NCBI GenBank assembly: GCA_038245795.1
Contig: JBBRSC010000110.1
Location: 1-10,215 of the forward strand
Length of the DNA stretch: 10,215 nt
Direction of reading: 5' to 3'
Source: JBBRSC01 sp038245795
GTDB taxonomy: Bacteria; Actinomycetota; Acidimicrobiia; Acidimicrobiales; Microtrichaceae
Shown: positions 6,734 through 10,215 of the stretch, one piece after another
Layout of the letters: every line of letters begins with the position of its first letter
Numbering within the stretch: the first letter of the stretch is position 1
Made by a program: the position numbers and the translations under genes
The notes under the pieces: model-generated
What the model was told of the DNA's origin: nothing
The model's database searches: none
The model's input: the letters and a program-made list of their open reading frames with translations, nothing else

Positions 6734-6930
6734 CGGCTTCCGCCAGAGATGACCGGCCGGATCTCGATCTCGTCGGCGTCGGCGAGCATGGCGTCGCCGG
6801 GAACAAGCTCGCGATTGCGGATCACGAGCACTGTCTCGCGGTGGAGCTCCAACGTCGAGAGCAGCTTCACGACGCTCATGGGCCCAGCCATCCGGACCTC
6901 GCGGGTGGGATGTCGCAGCGTGACCAACAC
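6730..6930 (-). CDS. ttuB: TtuB-like ubiquitin-fold sulfur carrier (ThiS/MoaD family)
   Basis: This 66-residue protein has the size and pattern of the ubiquitin-fold sulfur carriers: an N-terminal strand (VTLRHPTREVRM), a helix with LLSTLEL (23-29), VLVIRNRELVPGD (34-46), DADEIEIRPVISGG (51-64). The ending resembles that of Thermus TtuB. In this family the C-terminal diglycine is converted to a thiocarboxylate that donates sulfur to the thiolase, here the next gene (ATGA overlap). Two residues, Ser-Arg, follow the diglycine, so it would have to be trimmed first or work differently. The start is GTG at 6930, 3 bases after the preceding stop codon; TTG at 6927 is an alternative. The E1-like activating enzyme and the rhodanese are not in the window. 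ThiS or another MoaD-like role is less likely given the partner. Confidence 0.8.
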   Translation of the reverse strand: MLVTLRHPTREVRMAGPMSVVKLLSTLELHRETVLVIRNRELVPGDAMLADADEIEIRPVISGGSR

Positions 6931-6933
6931 GGC

Positions 6934-7476
6934 TCAGCGGAACTCTCGCCGCGCCGAACGACGCGAGCGGGATGCGCGTTCCATCGACGCGGCCTGAAGA
7001 TCGGCCAGCTCCCTCGACACCTTCGTCAGCTGTGCATCGAGCGCCACCGCCTTCCTCGATGGGGTGTTCGCTCTCACCGAGCGCGCGATCCGCATGTCTG
7101 CGGTCTGTTGCGCCGACCGAGCTTTCGAGCTCTCCGGATCCTTGGCCACCAGCCTTGCAGCCCGATCGACCGCCTTCGTCGCCGCTTTCTCGGCCTTGCG
7201 CTGCGGCCCGGTCAACCGCGTTGCGCTCGCCGACGCCTTCGCCAACTTGGCGTAGTCCGTTGCGAGCTTTCGTTCACGACGCGACGGCGCTGGCCGAGTC
7301 ACGATCGTGTACGTCTCGCCCGCCTTGAGCTGCGAGATGTCGAGCAACTCGGGATCCGAACCGATCCCCTCGCGAACCTTGTCGATCGCCCAGCTTGCAA
7401 CGGCGACGCCGACGACGCCGGTCACGCCTTCTCCGAACACCCGCGACAACACGCGGGTACGAATGATGGACGCCAT
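6934..7476 (-). CDS. Hypothetical basic, helix-rich protein with a hydrophobic N-terminal segment
   Basis: I do not recognise this 180-residue protein. The N-terminus has a weakly hydrophobic segment (about 14-31, VFGEGVTGVVGVAVASWA), then a short region LKAGETYTIVTRPAPSRRERK (50-70). From about 66 to the end it is rich in Ala, Lys, Arg and Ser with charge patterns of long helices or a coiled coil, ending in a strongly basic tail (residues 166-180). It would be membrane-associated or nucleic-acid-binding by composition only. The ATG at 7476 overlaps the upstream stop codon (TGATG). It sits between a small membrane protein gene and the ttuB-like gene, 3 bases before the latter. The frame is well conserved in codon style with its neighbours, so the gene is probably real. 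Confidence 0.75.
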   Translation of the reverse strand: MASIIRTRVLSRVFGEGVTGVVGVAVASWAIDKVREGIGSDPELLDISQLKAGETYTIVTRPAPSRRERKLATDYAKLAKASASATRLTGPQRKAEKAATKAVDRAARLVAKDPESSKARSAQQTADMRIARSVRANTPSRKAVALDAQLTKVSRELADLQAASMERASRSRRSARREFR

Positions 7477-7688
7477 CAGTTGCGCTTGAGCTCGATGATC
7501 GTCGTGCGCTTGGCGCCGCCGCGGCGACCCAGCAGGTAGATGCCGATCACGATCACGACGCCGACCGTAGCGACCACTGCGATGATCTGATTCTTGGCAC
7601 CCTCAACGGTGTCTGATGCTTCGCCCTGGATCTCCGACAGCTTCGACTTGATGTCATCACGGGTGATCTTGGATGTGTTTGCGCTCAT
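7476..7688 (-). CDS. Small single-helix membrane protein
   Basis: This 70-residue protein has a charged, helical N-terminus (ITRDDIKSKLSEIQGEASDTVEGAKNQ, split here by the helix start at about 34), one clear membrane helix (about 35-54, ending YLLG) and a basic C-terminal tail (GRRGGAKRTTIIELKRN). By the positive-inside rule the tail is probably cytoplasmic. No function is known to me. The ATG at 7688 overlaps the stop codon of the holin-like gene as ATGA, and its own stop codon overlaps the next start. This tight coupling suggests the three products work together or are needed in set proportions. Confidence 0.8.
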   Translation of the reverse strand: MSANTSKITRDDIKSKLSEIQGEASDTVEGAKNQIIAVVATVGVVIVIGIYLLGRRGGAKRTTIIELKRN

Positions 7689-8059
7689 GAGCGAACCTCT
7701 GGTTTCGTTCCACCCTTGGCGAGCTTCAGCGCCACTCCGATCACGATCGCCCCGACGACGATGGTGATCAGATACGGGGCGAAGGACCAGTTGCCTCCGG
7801 ACGGCTGGGCAGGGTCATTGAGGGCGTCGATGGTCTCGAGGCCACGCAGGAGACCGAGGAGCAACATACACACGCCGATGCCGATCGAGATCGCACCGCC
7901 GATCCCGTAGGCCAGCCAGGTGCCAAGGGACTTGAGTGGGTCAACCGTCTCTTGTTTGGCGTAGTCGATGACGAGCGTTTTGAGCTCGTTGACGTGGTCG
8001 ACCGGCTTCTTGGGCGAGGTCCTTGATGACGACAGCCGATCTGTCAATGGATTGGCCAC
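7685..8059 (-). CDS. Holin-like two-helix membrane protein (putative actinobacterial holin-X type)
   Basis: This protein of 124 residues resembles the phage-holin-superfamily-like membrane proteins found on actinobacterial chromosomes. A polar segment HVNELKTLVIDYAKQETVDP (22-41) is followed by two membrane helices (about 48-72 and 93-111) joined by a polar loop. Despite the family name, there is no endolysin or other phage gene here, so a lysis role is not supported. I chose GTG at 8059 because GGAGG lies 5 bases upstream. The same frame is open to an ATG at 8134, which would add 25 Ser/Arg-rich residues but has a poor ribosome binding site. The end overlaps the next gene as ATGA. The gap to the LON-domain gene is 93 bases with the chosen start, the largest inside the operon. 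Confidence 0.75.
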   Translation of the reverse strand: MANPLTDRLSSSRTSPKKPVDHVNELKTLVIDYAKQETVDPLKSLGTWLAYGIGGAISIGIGVCMLLLGLLRGLETIDALNDPAQPSGGNWSFAPYLITIVVGAIVIGVALKLAKGGTKPEVRS

Positions 8060-8064
8060 AGATG

Positions 8065-8069
8065 CCTCC
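8065..8069 (-). promoter_or_regulatory. Ribosome binding site that decides the holin-like start
   Basis: The coding strand reads GGAGG 5 bases before GTG 8059, while the upstream ATG at 8134 lacks any comparable site. This favours the shorter protein. Confidence 0.55.
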
Positions 8070-8152
8070 GAGCGGGTCCGCGATGTCGCTGCAACGCCGT
8101 TCTTCCTAGTGGAATGGCCGCCCTGGGGCAACATTGAGCGGTGACTCGGGCG

Positions 8153-8848
8153 TCAGCCGCCCAAACGAGCTCGGAGCACCAAGTCCGCATCGGCCAGGAG
8201 CTCCCCGAGGAGATCGACCCGCGCTGTCGCCGTCTCCGCGGCCAGAAGTTGTTGACGATCGAACGACCCGAACGGGCTGACCGCCGACATCTGGTAACTC
8301 GCCAGGATCGGATCCTCTGACAACTCGATCGTCAAGGGTACTGACCACTCGTCGAGCTCAGAAGCGAGCGCCAAGACGGTTCGAAATGGAGCTTCAAGGG
8401 CTCTGACCTGATGAAGGAGCTCGTCGGTTGGATCGTCATCAACCCACATCGACACCCGCGCCACGGGGTACGGGTCGTCTTCGAGCCATTCTTGAATCCG
8501 CAACCGGCCCGTACCGACGCACACCAGGAACCACTGACCGTCGGTCTGCTCCTCTTCTTGGAGGATCGTCGACACGCATCCGATCATCGACCGGACGTCC
8601 CCACCACCAACCTCAGAACCTCGATCGATCATCGCCACGCCGAAGCGACGGTCGCCGTCGAGGCAGCGCCGAACCAACGCCTGATACCGCGGCTCGAAGA
8701 TCCGCAGCGGCAGAATCATCGATGGGAACAGCACCGACCCCAGCGGAAACATCGGCAGCTCGAAGATGTCCGTTGATGTGCCGCTGTCCGCCACCCTGGT
8801 GTCATCCGGGTAGGGATCGTTCGGCATGTCATCGGGTTGATCGCTCAT
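8153..8848 (-). CDS. LON substrate-binding-domain protein (no protease domain)
   Basis: This 231-residue cytoplasmic protein consists of an acidic N-terminus (1-30) and a LON N-terminal (substrate-binding, PUA-like) domain. The hallmark LPMFPLGSVLFPSM (31-44), then PLRIFEPRYQALV (47-59), RFGVAMIDRG (68-77), GCVSTI (90-95) and GTGRLRI (112-118) follow the family order. There is no AAA or Ser-Lys protease part, as in other stand-alone bacterial LON-domain proteins, whose role is not settled. The ATG at 8848 overlaps the dacB stop codon as ATGA. The frame continues upstream to 9010 inside dacB, but the extension lacks domain sequence. Its place after dacB suggests co-expression with cell-wall maturation, not a known joint function. 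Confidence 0.9.
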   Translation of the reverse strand: MSDQPDDMPNDPYPDDTRVADSGTSTDIFELPMFPLGSVLFPSMILPLRIFEPRYQALVRRCLDGDRRFGVAMIDRGSEVGGGDVRSMIGCVSTILQEEEQTDGQWFLVCVGTGRLRIQEWLEDDPYPVARVSMWVDDDPTDELLHQVRALEAPFRTVLALASELDEWSVPLTIELSEDPILASYQMSAVSPFGSFDRQQLLAAETATARVDLLGELLADADLVLRARLGG

Positions 8849-10215
8849 GGCTGGGGAACCAACGCTGAGAGGTCGGGACTCTCGGGATAGTTGAGTGCCG
8901 CTTCGGTGAACTGTTGAGTGAGCTGGAGATCTGCATCGCTGACCTGGCGCCCATCGAGGTTGAACAAAATCGAGAACGTCACATTCCGTCCCGGAGTGGT
9001 GGCCACCCACCCGGACAACGCGGTCACGTCCTTCAGCGTTCCGGTCTTGGCGCGCACCTTGCCGGCCGCTGGCGAACGGCGATATCGATCGACCAGGGTC
9101 CCTGAGGTCGCCGCAACGGCGAGTCCGTTGGCGAGGTCTCCTGCGGGTCCAGCGGCAGCAAGCACCGCCTCGAGGGTCGAGCAGCTCACTCGCGTGCCGC
9201 GATCCAGGCCTGATCCGTCGATCACGACGAGACCGACGGTCGGGATGGACTGCTTCGCCAGGAGGTCGATGACGACCGCAACTCCTCCGGCCGTTGTGCC
9301 AATCTGACCGGACGCGTGATGGGCGAGTTCCTTCAACATCAGCTCGGCCGTGTTGTTGTCGCTGTAGGACAACATCTCGCGGACGATGTCGCGAACGGGA
9401 AGCGATGGCACAGCTATCAGTTTGGTCCCGCCAGATGGCGATTGCCCCGCCGCGGCCGGTCCAACCACTTCGACACCACGTTGGCGCAACAACTGGGTCA
9501 GCGCGTCAGCGGCATACGCCGCTGGGTCCTTGGAGGGCTGGGGTCTTCCAGAACCCTGGCCCGCAATCGCCGGGTAGGTGCGGGCATCGTTGACCGACAA
9601 CGCAGTCATGGGTCCCACCTGAGCCTCGGCAAGATAGCGATCCGGCCACGACGGCACGGTCCGAAGGGTGTCATATCGGGATTCGTCACCAATGATTGCG
9701 CCCGTGACCCGCTTGAGACCCTTGGCGACCAAGGTGTCGGCCACTGATTCAAGTGCCGTGTGCGGGACATCGGGGCCGTACTTGTTCGTCTGCCGGTAGG
9801 GATCAGTCGTGATGAGCGGATCCCCTCCGCCCACCATCCAGAGGTTGCCACTGACCGTTCCGTCGGCACTCATGGCAGCACCGGTCACGAACGCCGTTTC
9901 GAACGTGGTGTCGGGACCGATCTCGCTCAGGATCGCGTTCGCCGTGAGCAATTTGGCATTCGATCCCGGCATCAGTGCATCGCTTCCTCGGCTGTCGATG
10001 AGTCGCTGACCACCCTCCGCCAGCACCACACAATGGTTGGCCGGGGCGTTCTGGAGCAGTGGATCAACACTGGTCTGCAACCGACGGAGCGCCGTCGAAC
10101 GACCGAGAAGCGTCGGGATTCGCCGGACGGTGACGATTGAGGATGCGAGGCCGGGGGCGGTGCCCTCGACCGCCGGGGCGACGGCTTCAGTTCGGCCGTC
10201 GGCGACGCCGACGGC
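8845..10215 (-). CDS. dacB: D-alanyl-D-alanine carboxypeptidase/endopeptidase, PBP4 (peptidase S13) family; N-terminus outside the window
   Basis: The visible 456 residues cover most of a PBP4-type penicillin-binding protein, which trims or cleaves peptidoglycan peptides outside the membrane. The three active-site motifs are present: SNAK (SxxK, S85-K88 counted from the window edge), SDN (285-287) and KTG (390-392, in VRAKTGTLKDV). Supporting family segments are WMVGGGDPLI and IGDESRYD. The reading frame stays open from the TTG at 10080 to base 10215 and reads as a normal PBP4 N-terminal region (VRRIPTLLGRSTALRRLQ), so the true start and the signal peptide lie beyond the window. Thus 10080 should not be used as a start. 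The stop codon overlaps the LON-domain gene start as ATGA, and dacB is the first gene seen of the long operon. Confidence 0.94.
   Translation of the reverse strand, partial: AVGVADGRTEAVAPAVEGTAPGLASSIVTVRRIPTLLGRSTALRRLQTSVDPLLQNAPANHCVVLAEGGQRLIDSRGSDALMPGSNAKLLTANAILSEIGPDTTFETAFVTGAAMSADGTVSGNLWMVGGGDPLITTDPYRQTNKYGPDVPHTALESVADTLVAKGLKRVTGAIIGDESRYDTLRTVPSWPDRYLAEAQVGPMTALSVNDARTYPAIAGQGSGRPQPSKDPAAYAADALTQLLRQRGVEVVGPAAAGQSPSGGTKLIAVPSLPVRDIVREMLSYSDNNTAELMLKELAHHASGQIGTTAGGVAVVIDLLAKQSIPTVGLVVIDGSGLDRGTRVSCSTLEAVLAAAGPAGDLANGLAVAATSGTLVDRYRRSPAAGKVRAKTGTLKDVTALSGWVATTPGRNVTFSILFNLDGRQVSDADLQLTQQFTEAALNYPESPDLSALVPQP
10195..10215. repeat. 21-base inverted repeat inside dacB at the window edge
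   Basis: GCCGTCGGCG and CGCCGACGGC are perfect 10-base arms around a single A at 10205. It lies in coding sequence (residues A-V-G-V-A-D-G) and may simply result from GC-rich codons; it could continue beyond the window. Confidence 0.5.

Noticed and set aside
6263..6997. Long plus-strand open frame of 244 codons
   Set aside because: It is antisense to the TtuA-like, TtuB-like and next gene, which have clear family motifs. The protein it would encode shows no recognisable domain, and its length comes from GC-rich codon phase.
7685..8059. Prophage lysis cassette suggested by the holin-like protein
   Set aside because: No endolysin, structural or integrase gene is present, and the flanks are housekeeping genes. 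Chromosomal holin-like membrane proteins are common in actinobacteria.
8153..9010. Longer LON-domain protein starting upstream within dacB
   Set aside because: The first 54 residues lie entirely in dacB coding sequence and have no LON features. ATG 8848 overlaps the dacB stop codon in the pattern seen elsewhere in this operon.
8845..10080. Complete dacB beginning with TTG at 10080
   Set aside because: The frame is open past 10080 to the window edge and the upstream residues fit a PBP4 N-terminal region, so the gene is partial, not short.

Overview
The window looks like chromosomal DNA of a GC-rich actinobacterium that has a Pup-proteasome system. A deep-branching lineage such as Acidimicrobiia is my best guess. 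This is inferred from the gene families (Mpa/ARC and Dop, TrmI, MarP, a PBP4-type carboxypeptidase) and from the many GTG starts, not from a marker gene. I see no rRNA, tRNA, CRISPR array or insertion sequence. Coding density is very high.

Layout. From the right edge down to 3821 on the minus strand runs one long, tightly packed gene series: dacB (5' end outside the window), a LON substrate-binding-domain protein, a holin-like two-helix membrane protein, a 70-residue single-helix membrane protein, a basic coiled-coil-like protein of unknown function, a TtuB-like sulfur carrier, a TtuA-like tRNA thiolase, trmI and marP. Most junctions overlap (ATGA or TGATG) or have gaps of 3-4 bases, so this is almost certainly one operon. 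A short plus-strand ferredoxin gene (3459-3704) converges on marP across an interval with two strong hairpins. The ferredoxin also diverges from mpa across about 280 bases that contain a 13-base palindrome. From 3176 to the left edge the minus strand carries mpa, a glycoside hydrolase family 43-like C-terminal fragment, and dop, which is cut by the window edge.

How the genes fit together. Mpa (unfoldase for pupylated proteins) and Dop (depupylase and Pup deamidase) are the regulatory half of the Pup-proteasome; pup and the 20S subunit genes are expected beyond base 1. TtuB-like, TtuA-like and TrmI look like a tRNA T-loop modification module: 2-thiolation of position 54 next to m1A58. DacB and MarP act outside the membrane on cell-wall material or in the acid/stress response.

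The points most worth a second look are: the GH43 remnant that begins in frame just after the mpa stop codon; a Leu in place of the second arginine of the Mpa ring-contact motif; the TtuB-TtuA-TrmI linkage in a Pup-proteasome neighbourhood; and the two extra residues after the diglycine of the TtuB-like protein.
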